A stretch of DNA of 64,000 nt, from contig NZ_FRCM01000009.1 in the NCBI RefSeq assembly GCF_900142915.1, forward strand, positions 248,001 through 312,000. Direction: 5' to 3'. Below are positions 42,885 to 52,249 of the stretch, piece by piece. Source of the stretch: Mucilaginibacter sp. OK098. Its GTDB lineage: Bacteria; Bacteroidota; Bacteroidia; Sphingobacteriales; Sphingobacteriaceae. How positions within the stretch are numbered: the stretch's first letter is position 1; each line of letters begins with the position of its first letter. Under the pieces are notes generated by a model, which ran no database searches, was not told the origin of the DNA, and was given only the letters and a program-made list of their open reading frames with translations. The translations under genes and the position numbers were made by a program.

Positions 42885-45245
42885 ATGAAAAATACCATAC
42901 GGGCAACTAAGATAATGCTGTTGACTTCAGCCTTTTCCATGCTAGTGCTAAGTAGCAGGGCCCAGGCTATTCTACAGGAAGTGCAAAACAGCTTTAACTT
43001 ATATAAGCAAAGTGTTTTACAGGAAAAAGTATTTGTTCATACTGATAAAAGCACTTATTTGCCTGGTGAGATAATATGGTTTAAAGTTTATTGCGTTGAT
43101 GGGAATGTTCATAAGCCGTTAAACCTGAGCAAGGTTGTTTATGTTGAAGTTTTGGATAATAGCCAAAACCCGGTAGCGCAGGCTAAAATCTCACTGAAAA
43201 ATGGCATTGGCGATGGCTCTGTATATGTGCCGGTAACGGTAAATAATGGAAATTATAAATTCAGGGCTTATACCAACTGGATGAAAAATTTTAGTCCGGA
43301 TTATTATTTTGAAAAAACGATCACCTTTTTAAATCCGTTAAAATCGCCTGACAACATAACAAAGGAAGCCGCAAATAATTATGATATTCAGTTTTTTCCG
43401 GAAGGAGGTAATTTAGTTGGCGGTATTACAAGTAAGGTGGCTTTTAAAGCTATAGATAAAAATGGCCTCGGCATTGCTTTTACAGGCGTTATTACTGATC
43501 AGCATAATGACACGGTAGCCCGGTTTAAGCCGTTAAAATTTGGCATGGGGAGTTTTCCATTCACCCCTGTGGCAAACAGTACGTACAAAGCTGTTGTAAA
43601 ATTCAATAACGAAGTTGTTACTAAAAATCTGCCCGACATAAATAGCCAGGGCTATGTAATGAGTATTACTGATAATGGCGCGCAGTTAGCTATAACAGTG
43701 AGAGGTACTGATGGAAACATTTATCTTTTTGCGCATACCCGGCAAATGGTAAAAGCTGCCGAAAGCGCAAATATTAGTAACGGAATTGCTCATTTCGCCA
43801 TAAACAAAAATTTGCTTGGTGACGGAATCTCAAGTATCACCATTTTTAATAATGCCAAACAACCTGTTTGCGAAAGGCTGTATTTTAAACGCCCGGCTCA
43901 AAAACTGTTTATTGATGCAAGCGCCGATCAGCCGCAATACGCTTTGCGCAAAAAAGTTAACATAACCGTTTTGGCAAAAGACCAGGCCAGCAACCCTGTA
44001 CCTGCGAATATGTCAATGGCTGTTTACCGGATTGATTCATTGCAGGATATTGACCACAGCAATATTTTTGATTACTTGTGGCTAAGCTCAGATCTAAAGG
44101 GTCGTATTGAATCGCCTGACTACTACTTTAAGAACACCAATGCCGAAACGGATGAAGCGTTAGATAACCTGATGCTTACCCAGGGCTGGCGCAGGTTTCA
44201 ATGGAGCCAGGTGCTTGAAAACAAGCCCATGGCATTTAACTATCTGCCTGAATATAACGGGCATATTGTTACTGCAAAAATTACAAATACCCAAACCAAT
44301 ACTCCTGCCTCAAATATAATGACCTATATTGGGGTGCCCGGTAAAAGAGTACAGGTATATGTATCGCAGAGCGACTCGTTAGGGCACCTGTTTTACAGCA
44401 CAAAAGATTTTTATGGACCTGGCGAGATAGTTGCCCAAACCAACAACTCGCTTGACAGTACTTACAGGATAGATATTTTAAGCCCTTTTTCAGAACAATA
44501 CTCAAAAACGTTGCTGCCAAAATTTGAATTTGCCAATGGTATGCAAAACGCTTTACAGGCACATAGTTTAGGCGTGCAGGTGTTGAATATTTATTCGGCA
44601 AATAGCATAAAGCGCTTTTATGATCCAGTGGTTGATAGCAGCGCATTTTACGGCAAGCCTTATAAAACTTATAAGCTTGATGATTTTACCCGCTTCACAA
44701 CAATGGAAGAGGATTTACGCGAATACGTATCGGAAGATAATATAGTAAGATCAAAGGGGAAATTTCATATTAAAGTGCTTAATGACCGTGGTTTTTTAGA
44801 TGGTGACCCCCTGGTACTCCTTGACGGCGTTCCTGTTTTTGATGTAAACAAAATTTTTTCTGTTGACCCACTGAAAGTAAAAAAGCTTGAGGTTATCCGC
44901 GAACGGTTTTATTATGGCCCATCGGCACAGGAAGGCATCTTTAGCTTTACTACCTACAAAGGAGACTTGGGTGGAGTAGAGCTCGATCCGCACGCTGTAG
45001 TAATTGATTACGAAGGGTTACAGTTACACAGGCAATTTTATTCACCTGCGTATAATACTGAGGCGCAAGCTACCGGCAGGGTCCCTGATTTCAGGAATCT
45101 GTTGTACTGGGCGCCAACAGTAAACAACCAGGGTAAAATATCCTTTTATACATCAGACCAGGCGGGGAAGTACATAGGTGTTATACAGGGAATTACAACC
45201 AATGGCGATGCCGGAAGCCAGCACTTTTCATTTGAAGTTAAATAG
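42885..45245 (+). CDS. MG2-domain protein with TonB-plug-like C-terminus
   Basis: The 786-residue secreted protein has a signal peptide (to about 29, SSRAQA). An MG2-type domain of alpha-2-macroglobulin kind lies at about 45-150 (EKVFVHTDKSTYLPGEIIWF). Further beta domains follow, and the end (about 640-715) resembles a TonB receptor plug (PLVLLDGVPVFD, then FYYGPSAQEGIFSFTTYKG). No barrel follows. Such MG2-plug proteins are common beside receptors in this phylum and may hand substrates or peptides to a receptor; this is not proven. The ATG at 42885 is chosen over a TTG six bases earlier. Confidence 0.9.
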   Translation: MKNTIRATKIMLLTSAFSMLVLSSRAQAILQEVQNSFNLYKQSVLQEKVFVHTDKSTYLPGEIIWFKVYCVDGNVHKPLNLSKVVYVEVLDNSQNPVAQAKISLKNGIGDGSVYVPVTVNNGNYKFRAYTNWMKNFSPDYYFEKTITFLNPLKSPDNITKEAANNYDIQFFPEGGNLVGGITSKVAFKAIDKNGLGIAFTGVITDQHNDTVARFKPLKFGMGSFPFTPVANSTYKAVVKFNNEVVTKNLPDINSQGYVMSITDNGAQLAITVRGTDGNIYLFAHTRQMVKAAESANISNGIAHFAINKNLLGDGISSITIFNNAKQPVCERLYFKRPAQKLFIDASADQPQYALRKKVNITVLAKDQASNPVPANMSMAVYRIDSLQDIDHSNIFDYLWLSSDLKGRIESPDYYFKNTNAETDEALDNLMLTQGWRRFQWSQVLENKPMAFNYLPEYNGHIVTAKITNTQTNTPASNIMTYIGVPGKRVQVYVSQSDSLGHLFYSTKDFYGPGEIVAQTNNSLDSTYRIDILSPFSEQYSKTLLPKFEFANGMQNALQAHSLGVQVLNIYSANSIKRFYDPVVDSSAFYGKPYKTYKLDDFTRFTTMEEDLREYVSEDNIVRSKGKFHIKVLNDRGFLDGDPLVLLDGVPVFDVNKIFSVDPLKVKKLEVIRERFYYGPSAQEGIFSFTTYKGDLGGVELDPHAVVIDYEGLQLHRQFYSPAYNTEAQATGRVPDFRNLLYWAPTVNNQGKISFYTSDQAGKYIGVIQGITTNGDAGSQHFSFEVK

Positions 45246-45259
45246 TGAGCATATATTTT

Positions 45260-46474
45260 ATGAAAGTGAAATACTTATCAATACTCGTTACAATAATAAT
45301 AACAAGCCTTGGCCTACCCTGTTTTTCCCAATCCATTTCCTATTTAAAACCGCAGGCGCCATTACTTAATACCATTAAACACAACCGTGATGATGCCGGT
45401 AAGCAGTATGAATTTATGGCAGGTAAGCTTGCTCCCGGGCAGTTCCCGAGAAGCTATAACCCGGTAACCGATAAATTTATAGCCAGTAATTCTGGCTGGT
45501 GGTGCAGCGGGTTTTATGCCGGCACCTTATTAAATTTATATGAGCTGGGGCATGATGAAGCATTGCTTGCAGAAGCGAGCCGCTCAATGGATAGCTTAGC
45601 TAAAGAACAGTATAACACCCACACACACGACCTTGGCTTTATGATGTATTGTAGCTTTGGCAATGCTTACAGGCTAAACCCCAAACCGGAGTACAAGCAG
45701 ATCCTGGTTAACAGCGCCAAATCATTATCTACCCGTTTTAACCCAAAGGTGGGATGCATCAAATCATGGGATTCAAAGCCTTCTGATTTTTTGGTGATAA
45801 TTGATAACATGATGAACCTGGAATTATTGTTTTGGGCTACAAAGGAAACAGGGGATTCCAGCTTTTATAAAATTGCGATAACCCATGCCAATACCACCAT
45901 GAAAAATCATTACCGGGCCGACTATAGCTCCTATCACGTTGTAAACTATAATGCCCAAACCGGCGAAGTGCTGCAGCGCAAAACAGCGCAGGGATATGCC
46001 GATGAATCAGCCTGGGCTCGCGGGCAGGTTTGGGGGCTGTACGGCTTTACCGTAATGTACCGCGAAACAAAGGATAAGAAATACCTGGACCAGGCACAGC
46101 ATATTGCCGAATTTATCCTTAATCACCCTAACCTGCCGGTGGATAAAATTCCATTCTGGGATTTTAATGCTCCAAATATCCCGGGTGCTTTGCGTGATGC
46201 ATCTGCAGGGGCAATAATGGCATCGGCATTGCTGGAGCTATGCCGCTATGCAGATAAAAAGGATGCAATAACTTATTTTAACACAGCGCAAACCATCATA
46301 AAAACTTTGTCATCCCCTGAATACAAGGCAGCTCCTGGAGCTAACGGAGGCTTTATTTTAAAACACAGTGTTGGCCATCTGCCACAAAAAAGCGAAGTAG
46401 ACGTTCCCTTAACCTATGCAGATTATTATTTTGTGGAGGCGATGGCACGGTATAAGCAGTTTTCGGCGAAATGA
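45260..46474 (+). CDS. GH88 unsaturated glucuronyl hydrolase
   Basis: The 404-residue enzyme has a signal peptide (to about 24, LPCFSQ) and the alpha6/alpha6 barrel of glycoside hydrolase family 88. The two key aspartates of the family are seen: Asp124 in HTHDLGF and Asp182 in IDNMMNLE. Also typical are SGWWCSGFYAGTL and DESAWARGQVWGLYGF. The enzyme hydrates and removes the unsaturated uronic acid left by polysaccharide lyases. It lies next to the MG2 gene (the frames nearly touch) and suggests that the cluster handles uronic-acid polysaccharides, though no lyase gene is present. The ATG at 45260 is chosen over GTG at 45245. Confidence 0.95.
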   Translation: MKVKYLSILVTIIITSLGLPCFSQSISYLKPQAPLLNTIKHNRDDAGKQYEFMAGKLAPGQFPRSYNPVTDKFIASNSGWWCSGFYAGTLLNLYELGHDEALLAEASRSMDSLAKEQYNTHTHDLGFMMYCSFGNAYRLNPKPEYKQILVNSAKSLSTRFNPKVGCIKSWDSKPSDFLVIIDNMMNLELLFWATKETGDSSFYKIAITHANTTMKNHYRADYSSYHVVNYNAQTGEVLQRKTAQGYADESAWARGQVWGLYGFTVMYRETKDKKYLDQAQHIAEFILNHPNLPVDKIPFWDFNAPNIPGALRDASAGAIMASALLELCRYADKKDAITYFNTAQTIIKTLSSPEYKAAPGANGGFILKHSVGHLPQKSEVDVPLTYADYYFVEAMARYKQFSAK

Positions 46475-46493
46475 GGGAAACTTTATAAACTTA

Positions 46494-46610
46494 TGTCATT
46501 GCGAGCGCAGCGTGGTAATCGCACGCATGCAAAGCGGCCAGGTAAGGTTCTAAACCTTTCTATTCGCTCTGCAGAGTTCGCGATTGCTTCGTACCTTTAC
46601 AGCAATGACA
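46494..46610. repeat. Dispersed palindromic repeat, copy 2
   Basis: The element is flanked by TGTCATTGC and GCAATGACA, a 9-bp terminal inverted repeat, and has a second inner inverted pair (GTGGTAATCGC with GCGATTGC). It matches 1316-1437 in the same order. As there, it lies between convergent gene ends and stops seven bases before the stop codon of the minus-strand gene. Confidence 0.88.
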
Positions 46611-46617
46611 AGTGGGG

Positions 46618-47340
46618 TTACTTATTCTTCAGCATTGAAGCTGCTGCTTCATCTAAAAACCATTGGATCTGTCCAACAATTGGCTCTATCAGCTGAGCCG
46701 GGTATTCTTCAATATCTTCGTCATCTTCCAATACATGATGTACTGCTATGGCTTTTCCCTCGCCATACACTAAAAAGGCAATGTTTTGTGCCTCGTTAAT
46801 TAATGGCGCATTCAGGGTAATGCGAAAAACCTGCTGATCTTCTAAATAAACATCGCTTACACCGGGTACCCTGTCATGTAAAACAGGCGTATGAGGGAAC
46901 AATGATGCTGTGTGCGAATTATCGCCCAGGCCAAGCAATATCAGGTCAAAGCTTAGTTCTGTTTCGTCAAAAAATTGTTCTACCTCTTCCTGGTATTTTT
47001 TAGCGGCTTCTTTAGGCTCAAGGCTGGTATCAACCGCAAAAATCTGCGCAGGGTCAATCATCAATGGTGCAAATAAGGCGTTCTTTGCCATCAGGTAATT
47101 GCTATCCTTATCCGTTTGTGGCACATTGCGTTCATCGCCAAAAAAGAAATAAACCTTCCCCCAATCCAGCTGATCGTGAAATGAATCTGCCAGTAGCTCA
47201 TAAAGTTTTTTGGGCGAGCTGCCGCCGGAAAGGGCTACCGAAAATTTGCCATTTTTAGCAATGGCCTCGCTGCCTATTATTACAAAATATTCAGCCAGTG
47301 CTGTCAGCACTTCATCGGCTGTATTATATATATTTAACAT
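46618..47340 (-). CDS. pgl: 6-phosphogluconolactonase
   Basis: The 240-residue enzyme hydrolyses 6-phosphogluconolactone to 6-phosphogluconate, the second step of the oxidative pentose phosphate pathway. Family marks are ALSGGSSPKKLYELL (about 34-48), FFGDERNVP (about 67-75) and LGLGDNSHTASLFPH (about 136-150). Length is usual for the DevB/SOL type. It is the last gene of the pentose-phosphate cluster, 87 bp after zwf, with a long palindrome in the gap. Confidence 0.95.
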   Translation of the reverse strand: MLNIYNTADEVLTALAEYFVIIGSEAIAKNGKFSVALSGGSSPKKLYELLADSFHDQLDWGKVYFFFGDERNVPQTDKDSNYLMAKNALFAPLMIDPAQIFAVDTSLEPKEAAKKYQEEVEQFFDETELSFDLILLGLGDNSHTASLFPHTPVLHDRVPGVSDVYLEDQQVFRITLNAPLINEAQNIAFLVYGEGKAIAVHHVLEDDEDIEEYPAQLIEPIVGQIQWFLDEAAASMLKNK

Positions 47341-47371
47341 GGTGGTTGTGTTTGTGATCAGAGGTTAAAGA

Positions 47372-47404
47372 AAACTTACGAAGTTTTTAAAACTTCGTAA
47401 GTTT
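47372..47404. repeat. 16-bp palindrome between zwf and pgl
   Basis: AAACTTACGAAGTTTT and AAAACTTCGTAAGTTT are inverted around one base. A short T-rich run follows on the minus strand, so partial termination before pgl is possible. Confidence 0.65.
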
Positions 47405-47427
47405 GTTTATCTCCAATCTCTAAAAAA

Positions 47428-48945
47428 CTACTTCTTTCCCCCTTGTACCGGCAAGGTGAACCAATTAAACCCATCGCGGGCAATCAGCGCCTCGGCAGAT
47501 TCTGGTCCCCAAGAGTCGGCAGAATAGTTAGGGAAATTTAAACTCTTTTTATTTTGCCAGGTGCTCAGGATCGGCATTACCAATTCCCATGCAGCCTCAA
47601 CCTGGTCGCTGCGCATAAACAAGGTCTGGTCGCCAAGCATGGTATCCAGTATCAGTGTTTCATAAGCTTCAGGAGCCTGGTTGGTATAGGTGCCTTTATA
47701 GTCAAACACCATATCAACAGCATTTAAAACCATATCAATACCCGGGCGTTTAGCCTGTACCTGCAAACGAATACTCATTTCGGGCTGGATACTGATGATC
47801 AGCCTGTTCTGCTGCCAGCTTTCTGCAGCTTCGGTAGGGAAGATCAAATGCGGCACATCCTTAAACTGGATGGTAATAACCGATGACGACTGGTGCATCC
47901 GCTTGCCTGTGCGCAAATAGAACGGAACACCCTGCCAGCGCCAGTTATCTACAAAAAACTTTATAGCGGCAAACGTTTCAGTATTTGATTCAGGATTAAC
48001 CTTTGGCTCTTCACGGTATCCGGGCACTTCTTTGCCTTTCATCCATCCGCTGCCATACTGGCCCCTAACGGCTGAATTACGCACGTCCTCCGGACCAAAC
48101 CTGCGCATAGCCTTTAACACATCAACCTTGCGATCGCGCACCTCATCGGCATTAAAGCTTACTGGTGGTTCCATGGCTATGTGGCATAGCAGTTGCAGCA
48201 AATGGTTCTGGATCATATCACGCATAGCGCCTGATCCATCATAATAGTCGCCGCGCTCTTCAACGCCCAACTGCTCGGTTACCGAGATCTGCACATGCTC
48301 AATATAATTACGGTTCCAGAGCGGTTCCATTATGCTATTGGCGAAGCGGAAAGCCATTATATTCTGAACTGTTTCTTTACCCAGGTAATGGTCGATGCGA
48401 TAGATCTGGCATTCATCAAAAATACTTGACAATAGTTTGTTCAGATCTTTTGCCGTTTCAAGGTCATGCCCGAACGGTTTTTCAATCACTATCCTTACCT
48501 TTTTAGAATCATCAGCCAGTTTAGCCTTTGAAATATTAGAAGCAATTATTGGGAAAAAATTTGGTGACACCGCCAGGTAATAAATTACATTGGCCTTTGT
48601 TTTCCAATCGGTATTGTGCTTTTCAACACGCTTGCCAAACTCTTTATAGGTTTCAAAATCATTGATATCCGATACCTGGTAATAAATGCTTTTTTCAAAC
48701 TCTGCCCACTTTTTTTCATCAGCCTTTCCGCTGCGGGAAAACTGGTTGATATCATTATGCAGATTGGTCCTGAACTGCTCGTCAGTAAACTTGGTACGAC
48801 CCGTACCGATGATAGAAAACTGTTTTGGCAGCCATCCGTCTAAAAATAAATTATACAAAGCCGGCCCGATTTTACGCGAGGTAAGATCGCCGGTACCACC
48901 AAAAATTACAAATATTGTAGGGTCTGAGTGTGTGCTTGTGCTCAT
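47428..48945 (-). CDS. zwf: Glucose-6-phosphate 1-dehydrogenase
   Basis: The 505-residue enzyme oxidises glucose 6-phosphate to the lactone with NADP+. The coenzyme site is VIFGGTGDLTSRKIGPALYN near the start, and the catalytic motif is RIDHYLGKET with its conserved His and Lys at about 176-185. Other typical parts are EKPFGHDLETA and LRTGKRM. The ATG at 48945 (MSTSTHS) is chosen; another Met four codons upstream cannot be excluded. It follows gnd at a distance of 34 bp. Confidence 0.97.
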   Translation of the reverse strand: MSTSTHSDPTIFVIFGGTGDLTSRKIGPALYNLFLDGWLPKQFSIIGTGRTKFTDEQFRTNLHNDINQFSRSGKADEKKWAEFEKSIYYQVSDINDFETYKEFGKRVEKHNTDWKTKANVIYYLAVSPNFFPIIASNISKAKLADDSKKVRIVIEKPFGHDLETAKDLNKLLSSIFDECQIYRIDHYLGKETVQNIMAFRFANSIMEPLWNRNYIEHVQISVTEQLGVEERGDYYDGSGAMRDMIQNHLLQLLCHIAMEPPVSFNADEVRDRKVDVLKAMRRFGPEDVRNSAVRGQYGSGWMKGKEVPGYREEPKVNPESNTETFAAIKFFVDNWRWQGVPFYLRTGKRMHQSSSVITIQFKDVPHLIFPTEAAESWQQNRLIISIQPEMSIRLQVQAKRPGIDMVLNAVDMVFDYKGTYTNQAPEAYETLILDTMLGDQTLFMRSDQVEAAWELVMPILSTWQNKKSLNFPNYSADSWGPESAEALIARDGFNWFTLPVQGGKK

Positions 48946-48979
48946 TTTATTTAACATTATCAGCTAATAAATTATGATA

Positions 48980-50410
48980 TTAATCCTCGCTTTTAGGAAC
49001 CCATTGGGTATGGAACACGCCTTCTTTGCCAATCAGCTCGTAAGTGTGTGCGCCAAAATAATCGCGTTGTGCCTGGGTTAAGTTTGATGGCATCCGTTTG
49101 CTGCGGAATGCATCAAAGTAACTCAATGACGATGCATAGGCCGGGGTAGCAACACCTGCGGCAACTGTTGCCGAAAGCACTTTTCTTGCACCCGGTACCG
49201 CAGCTTTTATCAGTTCTGCAACACTGCTGTCCAGTAATAAATGGGCCAGCTTGGCATCCTTTTGATAGGCATTGAAAATATCGTTCAAAAACTCCGAACG
49301 GATGATACAACCACCGCGCCAGATCTTAGCAATGTCGCCTAAGTGCAGGTCATATTTATATTCTGCAGATGCTAATGACAGCAAGTGCATGCCCTGTGCA
49401 TAGCTAATGATCATATTGAAGTAGAAAGCTTGCTCCAGTGCTGCTAAAAACTCATCTTTATTTACATCAAGCGTGATCTCATCCTTACTGTAAATATCAC
49501 CGGCTTGTACCCTTAGCGCTTTGTATTTCGACAGATCGCGCATAGCTACAGCAGTATCAACAGTCGGGATTGGCGCCTGAAGGTCCATTGCTACCTGTGA
49601 GGTCCATTTACCGGTACCTTTAGCTTTAGCTTCGTCCTTAATATCATCTAATAATAAATGATCTGTACCCGGAGCTTTATATTTGAAAATATCTTTGGTG
49701 ATATCAAGAAGAAAAGATTTCAACCTGCCATCATTCCATTTGGTAAACACGGTGCCAATAGCGTCATTGTCAAGTTTTAATCCTGTTTTAAGGATCTCGT
49801 AAGTTTCAGCTATCAGCTGCATTATACCGTATTCGATACCGTTGTGTACCATTTTAACAAAGTGGCCTGATGCTCCCGGACCAATATAGGTAACACACGG
49901 AGCGCCGTCAACATGGGCTGCAATTGCTTCAAATATCGGCTTCATCACGTTATATGCGTCCTTATCGCCACCCGGCATCATGCTCGGGCCGCGGCGGGCG
50001 CCTTCTTCACCGCCCGATACACCCATCCCGAAAAAGTGAAGGCCTATAGCTTCCAGTTCTTCAACACGGCGGTTAGTATCGGTAAAGTGTGAGTTTCCGC
50101 CATCAATTAAAATATCGCCTTTTTCAAGCAGGGGGGTTAATTCCTCAATAACGCTGTCAACAATTTTACCGGCCGGAACCAGCATCATTATTGCGCGCGG
50201 CGTAGTTAAGCTTTGTATAAATTCTTTAGCATCACCAAAACCTTTAACATGGTGATCTTTCCCTTCCTCATTTAACGATGCTACTTTGGTGGCATCTTTA
50301 TCGTGCCCTGCTACCGCATAGCCATGATCGGCCATGTTAAGCAGCAAGCTGCGGCCCATAGTACCAAGGCCTATCATGCCGAAAGCATATTTTTCTGGTG
50401 TTGCACTCAT
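48980..50410 (-). CDS. gnd: 6-phosphogluconate dehydrogenase, decarboxylating
   Basis: The 476-residue enzyme turns 6-phosphogluconate into ribulose 5-phosphate and CO2. It has the Rossmann motif GLGTMGRSLLLNMADHG near residue 13, the signature DGGNSHFTDTNRR at about 103-115 and the catalytic region GASGHFVKMVHNGIEYG at about 179-195. The C-terminal all-helical domain ends normally. Its ATG overlaps the stop of the HAD gene by the ATGA arrangement, so the two are translationally coupled. Confidence 0.97.
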   Translation of the reverse strand: MSATPEKYAFGMIGLGTMGRSLLLNMADHGYAVAGHDKDATKVASLNEEGKDHHVKGFGDAKEFIQSLTTPRAIMMLVPAGKIVDSVIEELTPLLEKGDILIDGGNSHFTDTNRRVEELEAIGLHFFGMGVSGGEEGARRGPSMMPGGDKDAYNVMKPIFEAIAAHVDGAPCVTYIGPGASGHFVKMVHNGIEYGIMQLIAETYEILKTGLKLDNDAIGTVFTKWNDGRLKSFLLDITKDIFKYKAPGTDHLLLDDIKDEAKAKGTGKWTSQVAMDLQAPIPTVDTAVAMRDLSKYKALRVQAGDIYSKDEITLDVNKDEFLAALEQAFYFNMIISYAQGMHLLSLASAEYKYDLHLGDIAKIWRGGCIIRSEFLNDIFNAYQKDAKLAHLLLDSSVAELIKAAVPGARKVLSATVAAGVATPAYASSLSYFDAFRSKRMPSNLTQAQRDYFGAHTYELIGKEGVFHTQWVPKSED

Positions 50411-51039
50411 TTTACTTGGGGTTGATTTTCTTTTTTTAAATTTTCTAATATCTCTTTAGTGGTTTCAAAGCTGGTGTGCTGATACGCACGCATGCCCAGC
50501 TTTTTAGCTGCAAGTGCAAACATCTTCCTGTCGTCAAAATAAACGCATTCCTGTGGCTGCGCCATAGCTATACCCAGAGCCAGCTTGAATATGGCAGGAT
50601 CAGGCTTGCGGATGCCTACTTCACACGATGATACAAAGGCATCGAACAGATCATGCAGCTTGAATTTCTTGATCCGGTAATCATTCAGCTCCTTGCCCTC
50701 GTTATTGATAGCCATTATTTTAAAACCGCAATCTTTTTTCCACTCTTTTAACCAGGCAAGCGTATTTGGTAACTCCTTTGACTGCTCGAACATGAAATTT
50801 TTAAAATCCTCGCGGGTAAACTCGCGGGGATGATTAAAAACTACGGTATCAAGGTATTCTTCAAGGTCAACACCGGCTGCTTCGTACACATTGAAAATAA
50901 ACGTATGAAGCTCTTTTACCTCGCTATAATCAAGGCCGAATTTTTTGGCGGCTTCCTCACGCGATTCGTGCCCCCATCCATTGGTAAGCAAAACACCCCC
51001 AATATCAAAAAACAGGAACTTGACGGATAATGTTTCCAC
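50407..51039 (-). CDS. HAD-family phosphatase embedded in the pentose-phosphate cluster
   Basis: The 210-residue protein belongs to HAD subfamily IA (YihX-like). Motif I is FFDIGGVLLTNG, in which the second catalytic Asp of the usual DxD is replaced by Gly, as in several G1P-type phosphatases; motif II is AINNEG, motif III GIRKPDPAIF and motif IV VYFDDRKMF. It should remove phosphate from a sugar phosphate or a by-product. Its stop overlaps the gnd start by four bases and its GTG start lies five bases after the tal stop, so it is a true operon member. The substrate is open. Confidence 0.9.
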   Translation of the reverse strand: METLSVKFLFFDIGGVLLTNGWGHESREEAAKKFGLDYSEVKELHTFIFNVYEAAGVDLEEYLDTVVFNHPREFTREDFKNFMFEQSKELPNTLAWLKEWKKDCGFKIMAINNEGKELNDYRIKKFKLHDLFDAFVSSCEVGIRKPDPAIFKLALGIAMAQPQECVYFDDRKMFALAAKKLGMRAYQHTSFETTKEILENLKKENQPQVK

Positions 51040-51044
51040 GGTGC

Positions 51045-52139
51045 TTAAACTTTACTTTTTTGATCTTCAATTGCCTGCAGTAATTTTTCAAAAGGTTTGT
51101 TGAATTTCTCAATTCCTTCGTCTTCCAATTGCTGGGTAATGGCATCAATATCAATTCCGGCAGCTTTTAACTTGTCTAATATCGCGGTAGCATTATCCAA
51201 ACCATCTTCTAAAGTATTGGCTGCAATACCGTGATCGCGGAAGGCCTCAATGGTTTCTAACGGAACAGTATCAACCGTATCAGCACCTATAAGGGCCTCA
51301 ACATATTTGGTATCTTTAAATGCAGGGTTTTTGCTGCTGGTACTTGCCCAAAGCAAACGCTGCGGCTGTGCGCCTTCTGCTGCCAGTTTTTCCCAACGCG
51401 GGCCACTGAACACTCTTTTATAAATTTCGTAAGCTTTTTTTGCTGACGCGATAGCAACTTCGCCTTTTAAATCACCAAGGCCTTTTTCATCAAGCAGAGG
51501 GTCAACCAAAACATCAATGCGGCTTAGAAAGAAGCTGGCTACTGATGAAATATGGCCAATTTTATGACCTGCCGCCAGGTGATCTTCCAAACCTGATATG
51601 TATGCTTCGGTTACTTCTTCATAACGCGGCAAGCCAAATAGTAGGGTAACGTTAATATTTATTCCTTTGCCAATTGATTTCCTGATAGCCTGTAAGCCGG
51701 GTTTTGTACCAGGAATTTTTATCATTACGTTTTTGCGGTCTACCTTTTTCCAAAGCTCTTCTGCCTGTTTAGCAGTGCCTTCGGCGTCTAGTGCTAAAAA
51801 TGGAGATACCTCTAAACTCACATAACCATCTTCACCTTTTGATTCATCGTAAACGCCTTCAAAAAGCTTGGTAGCATTTTGAATGTCGGTAACGGCTAAG
51901 CCAAAAAATATTTCTTCGTTAGTTTTATCGCCTTCAGCCAGTGTGCGGATATCGTTATCGTAATCTGAACTGCTGGTGATTGCTTTTTCAAAAATGGCAG
52001 GGTTTGAGGTTACGCCCCTAACGCCGTCCACATCAATCAGGCTTTTTAATTTCCCTGATGAAATAATCGCGCGGTCAATAAAATCAAGCCAGATGCTTTG
52101 ACCAAAGCTGTGTATTTGTTTTACTTTATTAGTTTCCAT
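51045..52139 (-). CDS. tal: Transaldolase
   Basis: The 364-residue enzyme moves a dihydroxyacetone unit between sugar phosphates in the non-oxidative pentose phosphate branch. It carries the class signature GVTSNPAIFEKAI near residue 40 and the Schiff-base lysine in VMIKIPGTKPG at about 138-148. It is of the longer bacterial type (about 360 residues). An insertion of tandem AGTCCGGAA repeats lies in the gap to rpiB. Confidence 0.96.
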   Translation of the reverse strand: METNKVKQIHSFGQSIWLDFIDRAIISSGKLKSLIDVDGVRGVTSNPAIFEKAITSSSDYDNDIRTLAEGDKTNEEIFFGLAVTDIQNATKLFEGVYDESKGEDGYVSLEVSPFLALDAEGTAKQAEELWKKVDRKNVMIKIPGTKPGLQAIRKSIGKGININVTLLFGLPRYEEVTEAYISGLEDHLAAGHKIGHISSVASFFLSRIDVLVDPLLDEKGLGDLKGEVAIASAKKAYEIYKRVFSGPRWEKLAAEGAQPQRLLWASTSSKNPAFKDTKYVEALIGADTVDTVPLETIEAFRDHGIAANTLEDGLDNATAILDKLKAAGIDIDAITQQLEDEGIEKFNKPFEKLLQAIEDQKSKV

Positions 52140-52157
52140 GATTTGTTTTTTTTTATT

Positions 52158-52192
52158 AGTCCGGAAAGTCGGGAAAGTCCGAAAGTCCGGAA
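52158..52192. repeat. Four tandem AGTCCGGAA repeats
   Basis: AGTCCGGAA, AGTCGGGAA, AGTCCGAA and AGTCCGGAA follow each other without spacer between tal and rpiB. They lie about 20 bp upstream of the tal start on the minus strand. Confidence 0.8.
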
Positions 52193-52249
52193 GATTGTTT
52201 GTACTTTTTGTTTTAACTTAGGGCATTGTGCCCAACTAATCTCTGATCT

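Noticed and set aside
52158..52192. A CRISPR array at the AGTCCGGAA repeats
   Set aside because: Units of nine bases follow without spacers, and no cas gene is present.
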